Assembly (NCBI GenBank): GCA_944368215.1
Contig: CALVWX010000004.1
Coordinates: 1 to 64,000, forward strand
DNA length: 64,000 nt
Direction: 5' to 3'
Source of the DNA: an uncultured Clostridia bacterium
GTDB taxonomy: Bacteria; Bacillota; Clostridia; Christensenellales; Borkfalkiaceae
Both the position numbers and the translations under genes were made by a program. This document shows positions 8,535 to 16,538 of this stretch, in pieces. Within the stretch, counting starts at the first letter, position 1; each line of letters begins with the position of its first letter. The notes under the pieces were generated by a model. It saw nothing but the letters and a program-made list of their open reading frames with translations, ran no database searches and was not told where the DNA came from.

Positions 8535-8642
8535 ACGACATTATTAGTATAGTTTAACAGTTCACCCCATAGCCCCGATCGATATCGAGGGCACGCTCCT
8601 AAAATGCCGGCGCAAGCTTTCAGCTTGCGCCGGCCCTTTTTT
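8535..8642 (+). ncRNA. Candidate small RNA, about 108 nt, own promoter and terminator
   Basis: A promoter at 8500-8528 and a terminator at 8606-8642 bracket about 70 nt with no credible open reading frame. The downstream gene (lgt) is convergent, so this is not a leader. The body has C-rich unpaired stretches (TTCACCCCATAGCCCC and CACGCTCCT) able to pair with Shine-Dalgarno sequences, and a small stem around GATCGATATC (8577-8586). It lacks the conserved cores of 4.5S, 6S, tmRNA and RNase P RNA. It could be a trans-acting antisense RNA. Expression has not been shown. Confidence 0.5.
8606..8642 (+). terminator. Strong intrinsic terminator of the candidate small RNA
   Basis: Perfect 12-bp stem GCCGGCGCAAGC-TTTCA-GCTTGCGCCGGC followed by CC and TTTTTT. 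Confidence 0.85.
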
Positions 8643-8707
8643 AACTTTTACGCAACCGCAAAAAACCGTGCCGGAAAATTTTGGCAAATAGCCGCCCGGC
8701 TCAGTAA

Positions 8708-8744
8708 AAAACCGCCCCGCGCCGTTTCGGCGCGGGGCGGTTTT
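8708..8744 (-). terminator. Bidirectional terminator downstream of lgt
   Basis: A 16-bp perfect stem with A-tract on one side and T-tract on the other (AAAACCGCCCCGCGCC, loop GTTTC). It ends lgt on the minus strand and would also stop rightward read-through. Confidence 0.85.
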
Positions 8745-8766
8745 ATTATTGATTTTTTGAAAAAGA

Positions 8767-9645
8767 TTATTCGGCGGCTTCTTCTGCCTTTCCGCCCTTC
8801 TTTGCGTGCAGCGAGGGCTGGAGTTCGGGATGCTTCATGAAGCGCTTGAAGAAGTATTTATATGCAAAGAAATATGCGATGCCGAGCACGACCATGACTA
8901 TCGCCCAGAACTGGGAGGGCGAAAGGCCGGCGACGAAGTCGCCGCGGTGGTCGTCGCGCGCGAATTCTATTGCAAAGCGCCATATACCGTATGCTATTGC
9001 ATAGAGTCCGAAGTTGCAGTTGAAGTGGAACTTGAAGTACAGAACGACCATTACGCCCGTAAGCACGAAAAGGAAGATGCATTCAAACAGCTGTACGGGC
9101 ACCACCTTTACGCCCGTGTTTATGCCGCCGATCGCCTGGCAGGCTATGCCGTACCATGCGTCCGTTTCGGCGCCGTAGCAACAACCGCCGAAGAAACAAC
9201 CGAGGCGGCCGAAGGCGTGGGCTATAGTTATGCCGATGGGGATTATGGGGAGCGCGTCCGAAAGGGAAGCGTTCATGTTGTTTTGCAGAAGTCTGGATTT
9301 GGCCCTCGGCGCGATGACGAATACGTAAAGGTTCCAGACGATGAGGAAGGAGCTTACGCCGCCGATGAGACCGCCGTAGAAGGTCATGGAAGTATTGAGT
9401 CTGAAGCCTGCGGCGGGGTTTTCGATATAGTTGTATACCGACTGGAAGACCATGGCCATGAATATGCCAAAAGCCGTGGCGACGACGCCGATTATTAAAA
9501 TTTTATCCGACGCTTCTTCATTGAAGTTGCGGTACCAGAAGGCCCACATTAAAAAGATGAAGCAGGCGATTATGCCGACGGCCATGCATATGCCGTAAGC
9601 ATAAACAGGCTGGCCGAATATGTGAAACAGTGCCTGAGGATGCAT
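8767..9645 (-). CDS. lgt: Phosphatidylglycerol--prolipoprotein diacylglyceryl transferase
   Basis: Membrane enzyme that moves a diacylglyceryl group from phosphatidylglycerol to the lipobox cysteine of prolipoproteins. The 292-residue protein has about seven hydrophobic segments. It contains MTFYGGLIGG (about residues 86-95), the core HAFGRLGCFFGGCCYG (about 142-157) and the C-terminal WRFAIEFARDD with its conserved arginine. A charged Lys/Glu/Ala tail follows the last membrane segment. The window encodes several likely substrates, with lipoboxes at 4445, 24113, 40127 and 42899. A consensus promoter lies at 9690-9718. Confidence 0.93.
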   Translation of the reverse strand: MHPQALFHIFGQPVYAYGICMAVGIIACFIFLMWAFWYRNFNEEASDKILIIGVVATAFGIFMAMVFQSVYNYIENPAAGFRLNTSMTFYGGLIGGVSSFLIVWNLYVFVIAPRAKSRLLQNNMNASLSDALPIIPIGITIAHAFGRLGCFFGGCCYGAETDAWYGIACQAIGGINTGVKVVPVQLFECIFLFVLTGVMVVLYFKFHFNCNFGLYAIAYGIWRFAIEFARDDHRGDFVAGLSPSQFWAIVMVVLGIAYFFAYKYFFKRFMKHPELQPSLHAKKGGKAEEAAE

Positions 9646-9689
9646 GATTTGACTCCTGTAGATATTGTAACCTTTTTTGTTACGTACAG

Positions 9690-9718
9690 ATTATAGCACT
9701 ACTTTTCCCCGCTGTCAA
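9690..9718 (-). promoter_or_regulatory. Promoter for lgt
   Basis: On the minus strand: TTGACA (9713-9718), 17-base spacer, TATAAT (9690-9695). This is an exact consensus promoter. Confidence 0.85.
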
Positions 9719-9755
9719 ACGCCGCGGGGTGTAATTTATGTGAAAGCGGCGAATA

Positions 9756-9782
9756 TGCCGCCGCGCCTTTGGCGCGGCGGCA
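9756..9782 (-). terminator. Hairpin at the end of leuA
   Basis: TGCCGCCGCGCC-TTT-GGCGCGGCGGCA, a 12-bp perfect stem just after the leuA stop at 9791. On the minus strand it is followed by TATTCG rather than T-rich sequence, so termination may be imperfect. Confidence 0.55.
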
Positions 9783-9790
9783 CTTTTGCA

Positions 9791-11458
9791 TTATTTGTTT
9801 TTTGCTTTTAAAAGATTGTTGACGGCCGAAGTCAAGGCCTTGTAAGACGATTTAATTATGTCGTCGTCGACGCCCGCGCCGAAATACGTGCCCCCTTTCG
9901 TTTCCACTCCGACATAGGAGATGGCCTTGGACCGGGAGGTATCCGAAAGGGCGTGCTGTTCGTAACTCGTTAAGGCATATTCTATGCCGAACAACGCTTT
10001 GAGCGCGTTGGAGACCGCATCCAGCCTGCCGTTGCCCTTGGAGATTACAACGCTGTTTTCGCCGCCGTGCGACACCGTTACGGTAGCTTCAATTCCGTCA
10101 ACCTGCCTGAAGTGGCATTCGGTTATTTCGAACAGAGCGTGATTGTCGAGATAATTTTCCCTGAACACTTCGTATATATCGACGGGCTTGAGTTCCCTGT
10201 GGCCCGCGTCCGAGACGTGTTTTACCTTGTAACCCATGTCCTCCTTCATTTTGCGGGGCATATTTATGCCGAAGGCCGTCTGCATGATATATCCCACCCC
10301 GCCCTTGCCGGACTGTGAGTTGATGCGTATCACGTCGCTTTCGTACTCCCTTCCGACGTCCTTGGGATCGATGGGAAGATAGGGAACGTCCCATACCTTG
10401 CGCTTATTTTTATCGCGGAAGGCCATGCCCTTGGCGATGGCGTCCTGATGGGAACCCGAGAAGGCCGCAAAGACGAGTTCGCCAGCATAGGGCTGGCGGG
10501 GGCTGACCGGCATGCCCGTATAGCTTTTATAGAGCGAAGTGATATAGGGCATGTTGGAGAAGTTGAGCCCGGGGTCGACGCCCTGCGAGTACATATTCAT
10601 GGCGAGGGTTATGATATCGACGTTGCCGGTGCGCTCACCGTTGCCGAAGAGAGTGCCCTCTATCCTGTCCGCGCCGGCGAGAAGCCCCGTTTCCGCCGCG
10701 GCGACGCCGCAGCCGCGGTCGTTGTGGGGATGAAGGGAAATGACGACGTTATCGCGGTATTTTAAGTGCTTGTGGATATATTCCACCTGCTGTGCATAGA
10801 CGTGGGGCATTGCGTTTTCTACAGTGGCGGGCAGATTTATTACGGCCTTTCTTCCGGCCGTCGGCTTCCACACGTCGAGTACGGCGTTGCACACCTCGAG
10901 CGCGTATTCGGGCTCGGTGCCAGTGAAGGATTCGGGGGAATATTCGAAGCGGTAATTTTCGCCCGCCTCCTCCGTGAGCTTCTTCAGAAGCTTTGCGCCG
11001 TCAACGGCTATGGCCTTTACCGCCTCCCTGTCCTTGGCGAAAACCTGTTCGCGCTGGGCGACGGAGGTTGAGTTGTAGACGTGAACTATTACATTCTTTG
11101 CGCCCTTTACGGCTTCGAAGGTCTTTTTGATTATGTGTTCGCGCGCCTGCGTGAGAACCTGAATGGTGACGTCTCCGGGAATAAGGTCATCCTCTATCAG
11201 CCTGCGGAGAAATGTAAATTCAGTCTCCGAGGCGGCGGGGAAGCCGACTTCTATCTCCTTGAACCCTATTTCGACGAGTAGTTTGAAAAACTCTATCTTG
11301 GTCTGCAGGGACATGGGCTCTACGAGGGCCTGATTGCCGTCGCGCAGGTCCACCGAGCACCACACGGGGGCCTTTTCGACCATGGACTTTTGCGCCCAGT
11401 CCATGCAGCTTTCGGAGGGGAGAATAAATTGAGGGGTGTACTTTTGAAAATTTTTCAT
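9791..11458 (-). CDS. leuA: 2-Isopropylmalate synthase, long (type 2) LeuA
   Basis: Catalyses condensation of acetyl-CoA with 2-oxoisovalerate, the first committed step of leucine synthesis. The 555-residue length and the opening region with VWCSVDLRDGNQALVEPMS match the LeuA2 branch. The catalytic TIM barrel covers about residues 30-310, with metal ligands in DLRDGNQ and SLHPHNDRGCG. A C-terminal regulatory domain for leucine feedback follows. The start MKNFQKYTPQ at 11458 is chosen for homology. An upstream extension would run into the T-box terminator. Expression is controlled by the Leu T-box at 11478-11740. Confidence 0.95.
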   Translation of the reverse strand: MKNFQKYTPQFILPSESCMDWAQKSMVEKAPVWCSVDLRDGNQALVEPMSLQTKIEFFKLLVEIGFKEIEVGFPAASETEFTFLRRLIEDDLIPGDVTIQVLTQAREHIIKKTFEAVKGAKNVIVHVYNSTSVAQREQVFAKDREAVKAIAVDGAKLLKKLTEEAGENYRFEYSPESFTGTEPEYALEVCNAVLDVWKPTAGRKAVINLPATVENAMPHVYAQQVEYIHKHLKYRDNVVISLHPHNDRGCGVAAAETGLLAGADRIEGTLFGNGERTGNVDIITLAMNMYSQGVDPGLNFSNMPYITSLYKSYTGMPVSPRQPYAGELVFAAFSGSHQDAIAKGMAFRDKNKRKVWDVPYLPIDPKDVGREYESDVIRINSQSGKGGVGYIMQTAFGINMPRKMKEDMGYKVKHVSDAGHRELKPVDIYEVFRENYLDNHALFEITECHFRQVDGIEATVTVSHGGENSVVISKGNGRLDAVSNALKALFGIEYALTSYEQHALSDTSRSKAISYVGVETKGGTYFGAGVDDDIIKSSYKALTSAVNNLLKAKNK

Positions 11459-11477
11459 TTTAATACTCTTTATGTTT

Positions 11478-11740
11478 CCGCACAAAAATATGCAAAAACG
11501 GGGCGCGCTCTTTAAATTAAAGAGACGCCGCCCCGTGCGTGGTACCACTCTTCTTCACAGCAAAAAAAGCTGCCTCTGAGATGCGTAAATACATCCTGCC
11601 CGTTATACGGCGGGAAACCGTACCGGGCTACTGCAAGTTCACCCGATCTGCTCCGCGGCGAGTTCGAAAAGTCCCCTCCGCCGCCTTGCACCGACCGACG
11701 GCTCTCTGAATGCCGGGAAAACTTTTTTACTGCTCCGCTT
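11478..11740 (-). promoter_or_regulatory. T-box riboswitch (leucine) controlling leuA
   Basis: On the minus strand the leader shows, in order, a GCAGTAA stem I element, the AGAGAG motif, GGTCGGTGCAAG, and the specifier loop GAACTCGCCGCGGAG with codon CTC (Leu). Next come the T-box sequence GAGTGGTACCACGC and a terminator stem (CGGGGCGGCG with CGCGCCCCG) followed by TTTTT. Uncharged tRNA-Leu should stabilise the antiterminator and allow leuA transcription. All diagnostic elements are visible. Confidence 0.93.
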
Positions 11741-11746
11741 CATTGC

Positions 11747-11752
11747 ATTATA
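11747..11752 (-). promoter_or_regulatory. -10 element for the leuA T-box transcript
   Basis: TATAAT on the minus strand about seven bases before the predicted leader start. No good -35 hexamer is present at 16-18 bases. Confidence 0.5.
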
Positions 11753-11853
11753 GTATTAAACTGTTTCTATAATATCATATGCGGAGCAAAAAAGCAACTG
11801 TTTTTTGCATTGAGGTATTTACGAAAGAATATATTCTGAAAACAGCTCCGCTG

Positions 11854-11974
11854 TGTCATACTGAGCAAAGCAGGGTGAAACCCTGCGCGCCGAATGTATC
11901 TTGTCGGGTCAGATACCCGACAGGATCTTTCGACTGCAGGCGTCGCTATACTCCGCCTTCCGCTCAAGATGACA
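11854..11974. repeat. Dispersed inverted repeat, copy A
   Basis: About 120 bp with complementary ends: TGTCATACTGAGC at the left and GCTCAAGATGACA at the right. Internal features are a CAGGGTGAAACCCTG hairpin, GAATGTATCTTG and GGATCTTTCGACTGC. The same unit occurs at 23491, 45697, 55450 and 63914, with a half copy at 19161. The right end runs into the 3' end of the MATE gene and supplies its stop codon. Confidence 0.85.
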
Positions 11975-13364
11975 ATTTACTCCGCTTTTTGAAAAATATG
12001 GAGTGCAGGCAGGGAATGGCGAGGAAGAACCCCACAGCCACGAGCGCGCCGAGCGCCCAGCCGATGGCCCATGCCCAGCTGACGCCGGGGAAACCCATCA
12101 GGGGGACGAGTATATAGACGAAGGCGACGCGCAAAATGAGGTCGCTGAAGGTTGAAATGGTAAAGCCGAGGTTTCCTCCGCAACCGCGCACGACGCCGTC
12201 GCATACTATTTTAACGCACACGACGGGAAGGAACGACGACACTATTACGATAAAATTGCAGGAATATGCCATGGCGTCGGCCGTAAGTTTATCGGCGTCG
12301 ACAAACAACCCCGTAAAGAACTGCGGCGCCGCGATAAAAGCCGCCATAAATACTGCGTTGGTTATCAGGCAATAGACTAAAACGACGAAAAATCCCTTCA
12401 CTATGCGCTTGTATTCGCCCACCGCCTTATTCTGCGAACAGAAATTGGCGAGACCCGAAGTCATCTGCCCCACTCCCACGTTGGCCATGGATACGAGTTT
12501 GAACGCCGCGGTAAAGCCCGTGGTTGCGTCGAGACTGATATCGTTTATGCGCTTGTTGACGAAGAAATTGCCGACAGAGACGAACGCGTTCTGCAAAATG
12601 ACGGGCACGGAGGTTATTATAAGGTCGCGGCTGATTTCCCTTACGAACATGCGGGGCTTGTCGTCGGCGGGCAGTTTTTTGAGCTTGCGTGCGAGCACAA
12701 AGGCCGTGAGGACGGCCGAGATTGCCTGCGAAATGAAGGTTGCCCACGCCGCGCCTGCCACATCCCAATGCAACACACAGACGAAAACGAGGTCCAAAAC
12801 GACGTTTAAAAGGGAAGATACGACGAGGAAAACGAAGGGCGTTTTTGAATCGCCCATTGCCGAACATATTCCGCAGCCCGTGTTGTATAAAAAAACGAAG
12901 GGCATGGAGCCGGCGTATACATACAGATATGTAAGGCAGTCGTCGCGGTAGGAGCTGTCGACGGAGAGCGCGTCCATGGAGAGGTCGCCGAAGGCGAAGC
13001 CCAAAACCATGGTGACGGCGCAGAGCACCGAAAATGTGACTATCGAGGTGTTGACCGTCTCCCTCACCTTTAAGTGGTTCTTGGCGCCGAAGTATTTGGC
13101 GACGGTAACCGAACACCCCGCATTGGCGCCTAAAGCGAACGCCAGAAGAATGTTGACGATGGTAGTTGCGTTTCCGACGGCGTTGACCGCGAGATTGGAG
13201 TTTGCGGCGAAGTTTCCGACGACCAGAAGGTCGACGAGCGAATAGAGCTGCTGAACCATTGCGCTGCCGAAGATGGGAAGGCAATATAAAAGGAGCACCT
13301 TCCACTCGTTGCCGCGCGTCAGATCGGTCGTTCCCGACCGTGTTTTTTTTATTTTCTCTTGCAT
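11964..13364 (-). CDS. MATE-family multidrug/sodium exporter
   Basis: 466-residue polytopic membrane protein with about 12 hydrophobic segments. It opens with the MATE pattern DLTRGNEWKVLLLYCLPIFGSAMVQQLYSLVDLLVVG, of which the VQQLYSLVDLLVVG core is diagnostic. Homologues export cationic drugs or metabolites using a Na+ or H+ gradient. Its substrate is unknown. ATG 13364 is preferred because the in-frame TTG at 13403 falls in the hairpin 13388-13412 and upstream of a promoter. Its last codons (Leu-Ser-Ser-stop) read through the end of dispersed repeat copy A, so the natural C-terminus may have been changed. Confidence 0.9.
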   Translation of the reverse strand: MQEKIKKTRSGTTDLTRGNEWKVLLLYCLPIFGSAMVQQLYSLVDLLVVGNFAANSNLAVNAVGNATTIVNILLAFALGANAGCSVTVAKYFGAKNHLKVRETVNTSIVTFSVLCAVTMVLGFAFGDLSMDALSVDSSYRDDCLTYLYVYAGSMPFVFLYNTGCGICSAMGDSKTPFVFLVVSSLLNVVLDLVFVCVLHWDVAGAAWATFISQAISAVLTAFVLARKLKKLPADDKPRMFVREISRDLIITSVPVILQNAFVSVGNFFVNKRINDISLDATTGFTAAFKLVSMANVGVGQMTSGLANFCSQNKAVGEYKRIVKGFFVVLVYCLITNAVFMAAFIAAPQFFTGLFVDADKLTADAMAYSCNFIVIVSSFLPVVCVKIVCDGVVRGCGGNLGFTISTFSDLILRVAFVYILVPLMGFPGVSWAWAIGWALGALVAVGFFLAIPCLHSIFFKKRSKLSS

Positions 13365-13374
13365 AGCGAATTGA

Positions 13375-13403
13375 ATTATAATAGCGTGCCCGCCGTTTTG
13401 CAA
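13375..13403 (-). promoter_or_regulatory. Promoter for the MATE gene, giving an almost leaderless mRNA
   Basis: On the minus strand: TTGCAA (13398-13403), 17-base spacer, TATAAT (13375-13380). The ATG at 13362-13364 begins only ten bases after the -10 box, leaving about 4 nt of leader and no Shine-Dalgarno site. Confidence 0.5.
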
Positions 13404-13412
13404 ACGGCGGGC
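13388..13412 (-). terminator. Hairpin between the SSB-like gene and the MATE gene
   Basis: GCCCGCCGTTT-TGC-AAACGGCGGGC, a perfect 11-bp stem. It is followed on the minus strand by ACGCTATTATAATT, which doubles as the MATE promoter, so termination is uncertain. Confidence 0.45.
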
Positions 13413-13515
13413 GCAACTTTTTTAAAATTGTTTTATTAATTTTATTTATATATCCGCGCCTTAAGCTTTTTACCCACCCCCGCAATTTTTGCAAAGGGGC
13501 GGCGATATGCCTTGG

Positions 13516-14211
13516 TTAAAGCTTGTCGGCGTGTTGCTCCTCGCCGTGCGGGCGGGCGTAGAGCGAAAACTCTTCGTCTATGTCGAAGGGAGAAAATTCG
13601 TCGTAGAGCGCAAGCTTTGAAATGGAAACTTCGTAAGCCGTCATTGTGACGAAGGAATCGTCGGCCTGCTTTTTCTGATATTCGCGCGACTGTATGCGCC
13701 CGGAGAGCACCACCCTGTCCCCCACAGCCATTTTGGCGACGAAGCGGGCGTTTCTACCCCACGCGATGGCGGGGATATAGTCGCTTTTGTTATAGGAGCG
13801 GTTGACGGCTATGAGAAGGTCGGCTATTTCGCGGTTGAAGGGCGTAGTGCGGTAGACGGGCGGCTTGCATATGTAGCCCGAAAGCACTACCGAGTTGGGG
13901 TTTGACGAAGGGGGAGACGAAAGCACTTCGCGCACGAACACGGTGAGCATCAGGCGGGAACGGCCGCCTTCGAGCTTGTTGTAGGAGCGGAACTGACCGA
14001 GCGCGCAGAGCGTTGAACCGACGGTCATCTGCGGCGTCATGAGCCGCTCGGAAATGGTTACGGGGAGGGTATCTGCCTGACCAGACAGGCGGTTGACTTT
14101 GACGAAAAATTCATAAAAACCTTCGCCGAACACTTCGTGCGAGAAAACCGCCTTTGAAACTATTTCGCCGCACAGATATACTTTGTTGTTTTTTTCGCTG
14201 CTGACATTCAT
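13516..14211 (-). CDS. Single-stranded DNA-binding-like protein with two OB folds
   Basis: 231 residues with two consecutive OB-fold segments. The first covers about residues 5-100 (NKVYLCGEIVSKAVFSHEVF...FFVKVNRLSG). The second covers about 105-205 (NSVVLSGYICKPPVYRTTPF...DLLIAVNRSYNKSDYIPAIAWG). The second has the SSB hallmark Y-[IV]-x-[CVA]-x-A-W-G, which is used in bacterial SSB proteins. The acidic SSB C-terminal tip (DDDIPF type) is absent; the end is a polar tail. It is probably a paralogue acting in replication or recombination rather than the main SSB. It lies 19 bp from the deacetylase gene and is likely cotranscribed with it. Confidence 0.8.
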   Translation of the reverse strand: MNVSSEKNNKVYLCGEIVSKAVFSHEVFGEGFYEFFVKVNRLSGQADTLPVTISERLMTPQMTVGSTLCALGQFRSYNKLEGGRSRLMLTVFVREVLSSPPSSNPNSVVLSGYICKPPVYRTTPFNREIADLLIAVNRSYNKSDYIPAIAWGRNARFVAKMAVGDRVVLSGRIQSREYQKKQADDSFVTMTAYEVSISKLALYDEFSPFDIDEEFSLYARPHGEEQHADKL

Positions 14212-14230
14212 AATTGTACCTCTCGGAATT

Positions 14231-14998
14231 TCATTGAGTAATCAACTGCTGGCGTCCGTTGTTGTCGAGGGTGTAGTCGCTGCGGTATATCATGTCGCCT
14301 ATAGTTTTGAACGAATAGCCGCGCGCCCTTAGCGTGGAAATTATGAGCGGCAGGCTTTCGGCGGTGTGCAGGCCGTTGTTGTGCATTAAAATAATGCTGC
14401 CCGGCTGAACGGCGTTTAAAACGCGCATGGCTATGTCCGAAGCCGACAAGTCCTTCCAGTCGAGGCTGTCTACGTCCCACTGGATGGTGAATAACCCCTG
14501 CTCTTCCGCGGTCTCGATGAGCTGGTCGTCGTAATCGCCGTAAGGCGCGCGGAAAAGTTCGACGGGCTTGCCTGTTATGTCGGTTATGGCCTGCGAGGAG
14601 GATGAAAGTTCGCTTTTAATCTCCTCCGCGCTCTGCCGCGACATGTATGAATGCGTGGCGGAGTGAGTGCCGATTTCGTGCCCGGCGGCGTCTATCTTTT
14701 TTACGTAGTCGGGATATTTTTCCGTCCAGAATTCGACCATGAACCACGTGGCCGCAATATTTTCCCGCGCGAGCTCGTTTAAGATGGCGTCCGTGTGTTC
14801 GGTGCCCCAGGCGCAGTCGAAGGAGAGCGCGACCACCTTTTCCTCCGTACCCACCGAATAGACGGGCAGTTTGCGGGTTGTAGAGCCGAAGTAGACGGCG
14901 TAGGCGCCCGAATAGTACGCCGAGAGCGAGAGCGCGGTGATGACCACGGCCATGCAGAAGCAGATTATTACGCCCTTGATTTTTAATACGTATGCCAA
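14231..14998 (-). CDS. Polysaccharide deacetylase (CE4), PdaB-like
   Basis: 255 residues: an N-terminal membrane anchor (about 8-28) and a NodB-homology domain outside the cell. The CE4 motifs are visible: SFDCAWGTEHT (metal/catalytic Asp), HEIGTHSATH (metal His pair), RAPYGDYDD, WDVDSLDWKD and IILMHNN. These enzymes deacetylate N-acetylglucosamine or N-acetylmuramic acid in peptidoglycan. The closest spore-former relatives (PdaB/YlxY-like) act on cortex or cell wall. The start is TTG at 14998 with GGGG seven bases upstream. The alternative is a later start, which would remove the anchor. Confidence 0.9.
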   Translation of the reverse strand: MAYVLKIKGVIICFCMAVVITALSLSAYYSGAYAVYFGSTTRKLPVYSVGTEEKVVALSFDCAWGTEHTDAILNELARENIAATWFMVEFWTEKYPDYVKKIDAAGHEIGTHSATHSYMSRQSAEEIKSELSSSSQAITDITGKPVELFRAPYGDYDDQLIETAEEQGLFTIQWDVDSLDWKDLSASDIAMRVLNAVQPGSIILMHNNGLHTAESLPLIISTLRARGYSFKTIGDMIYRSDYTLDNNGRQQLITQ

Positions 14999-15149
14999 AG
15001 TTGTACCCCGATGATATATTATTGACGGTGTCGGAAATACCGAACTTTTGTCGAAAAATATTTTGTTCTGTTGAAAATACCGCAGGCAAGCGGCGACTTA
15101 TACGATAATATATTTGCTGGGCCGTGCAATTATGACTGTAAGCAAAAAG

Positions 15150-15184
15150 CAGCCGCGCGGCGGGAGAATCCCGCCGCGCGGCTG
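15150..15184 (-). terminator. Terminator of the patatin-rarA operon
   Basis: A 16-bp perfect stem CAGCCGCGCGGCGGGA with a 3-base loop. It is followed on the minus strand by CTTTTTGC, about 35 bases after the rarA stop. Confidence 0.85.
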
Positions 15185-15220
15185 TTATATTTATACATTA
15201 AATTTTATCGGTTGAACACA

Positions 15221-16534
15221 TCAATCTTTTTTGCCCTTTGAGCGGCGGATTTCTTCCACCGTCTTTTCGTAGCCTATGCCCTTGGGCACGTAATATATTT
15301 TATCCTTAAGCGCGTCGGGCAGGTACTGCTGTTCGACATAGCCGTTGGGATAATTGTGGGGGTATTTGTATTTTGCCGCCTCCCTCTTGCCCTCGCGGCT
15401 GTCGTATGAGTGGTCGCGCAGATACGAGGGAACGCCGTCGTCATCGCGCACCTTTTCGGCATCTTCCTGCGCGGCGAACATGGCATTTGCAACCGAGTTG
15501 CTTTTGGGAGCCTCGCAGACGTAGACTATGGCTTCGGAAAGAGGAATCAAACCTTCGGGCGCGCCTGTTTTTTCGAGCACGTACATGGCCGCAGCCGCAA
15601 TTTGCAGAGCGCGCGGGTCTGCCATGCCGACGTCCTCGGCGGAGTGCACTACCAGCCGCCTTGCGACGAGCATGGGGTCGCACCCGCCAGAAATCAGACG
15701 CATTGCATAGTAGAGCGCGGCGTTCGCGTCGCTCCCCCTCAGCGATTTGCAGAAGGCGGAGAGATAATCGTAATAGTCGTCCTCGTTATACGAGAGGGCT
15801 TTTTTCTGAATGGACTGTTCTGCGTCCGAAAGGGTGACGCGTATTGTGCCGTCGGCCTGCGGCGTGGTGGTGAGCACGGCGAGTTCGAGCGCGTTGTACG
15901 CCGTGCGGAGGTCTCCGCCCGCGGTGACTGCGATATGTTCTATGGCCTCTTCGTCCACCTTTGCATTCATGTTGCCGAGGCCCTTGCGCTTGTCGGCGAG
16001 CGCCTTGTAGAGCGCGCCCTTTATGTCTTCGGCGGACAGCCTTTTGAACTCAAAGACACGGCAGCGCGAAACTATTGCGGGCGTCATGGAAGCGTAGGGA
16101 TTTTCGGTTGTGGAGCCGATGAAAATTATTGTGCCCTGCTCTATTGCGGGGAGGAGAGAATCGGACTGCGTTTTGTTGAAACGGTGACACTCGTCGAGCA
16201 TGAGATATGTGCGCTTGCCGAACATTTTTAAATTGTTTTCGGCCTCCTGCACGGCCTTTTTTACGTCGGCAACGCCAGCCTGAACGGCGTTGAGTTTTAT
16301 GAACTCGCCGTGGGTGGTCTGGGCGATTATGTTGGCGAGCGTAGTTTTGCCCGTGCCGGGCGGGCCGTAGAATATGCAGCTGCCGAGGCGGTCCAATGAA
16401 ATTGCGCGGCGAAGTAAGCTCCCTTCCGCCACTATGTGCTTCTGTCCGATGAAATCGTTTAAGTTGTTGGCGCGCATGCGCTCGGCGAGCGGCTTTGCGC
16501 CTTCGGCATTGCCGTTGAAATCGAAAAGGTCCAT
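15221..16534 (-). CDS. rarA: Replication-associated recombination protein A (AAA+ ATPase)
   Basis: 437-residue cytoplasmic AAA+ protein of the RarA/MgsA/WRNIP1 family, which acts at stalled replication forks and interacts with SSB. Walker A is GPPGTGKTT (about residues 56-64). Walker B is LMLDECHRFNK (about 112-122). Sensor 1 lies in GSTTENP and the arginine finger in SRCRVFEF. The C-terminal MgsA tetramerisation domain contains GSDANAALYYAMRLISGGCDP. It starts four bases after the patatin gene and is probably translated from the same mRNA. Confidence 0.95.
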   Translation of the reverse strand: MDLFDFNGNAEGAKPLAERMRANNLNDFIGQKHIVAEGSLLRRAISLDRLGSCIFYGPPGTGKTTLANIIAQTTHGEFIKLNAVQAGVADVKKAVQEAENNLKMFGKRTYLMLDECHRFNKTQSDSLLPAIEQGTIIFIGSTTENPYASMTPAIVSRCRVFEFKRLSAEDIKGALYKALADKRKGLGNMNAKVDEEAIEHIAVTAGGDLRTAYNALELAVLTTTPQADGTIRVTLSDAEQSIQKKALSYNEDDYYDYLSAFCKSLRGSDANAALYYAMRLISGGCDPMLVARRLVVHSAEDVGMADPRALQIAAAAMYVLEKTGAPEGLIPLSEAIVYVCEAPKSNSVANAMFAAQEDAEKVRDDDGVPSYLRDHSYDSREGKREAAKYKYPHNYPNGYVEQQYLPDALKDKIYYVPKGIGYEKTVEEIRRSKGKKD

Positions 16535-16538
16535 AAAA

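Noticed and set aside
8535..8642. 4.5S RNA, 6S RNA or tmRNA
   Set aside because: Length and conserved motifs do not fit, and no tRNA-like ends are visible.
8604..8840. A 78-codon rightward frame after the candidate small RNA
   Set aside because: It starts inside the terminator stem, reads through two hairpins and overlaps the lgt 3' end antisense. It has no ribosome binding site.
12427..13494. A 355-codon leftward frame overlapping the MATE gene
   Set aside because: Arg-rich, shifted reading of the MATE coding sequence without any domain. The MATE frame has clear membrane segments and family motifs.
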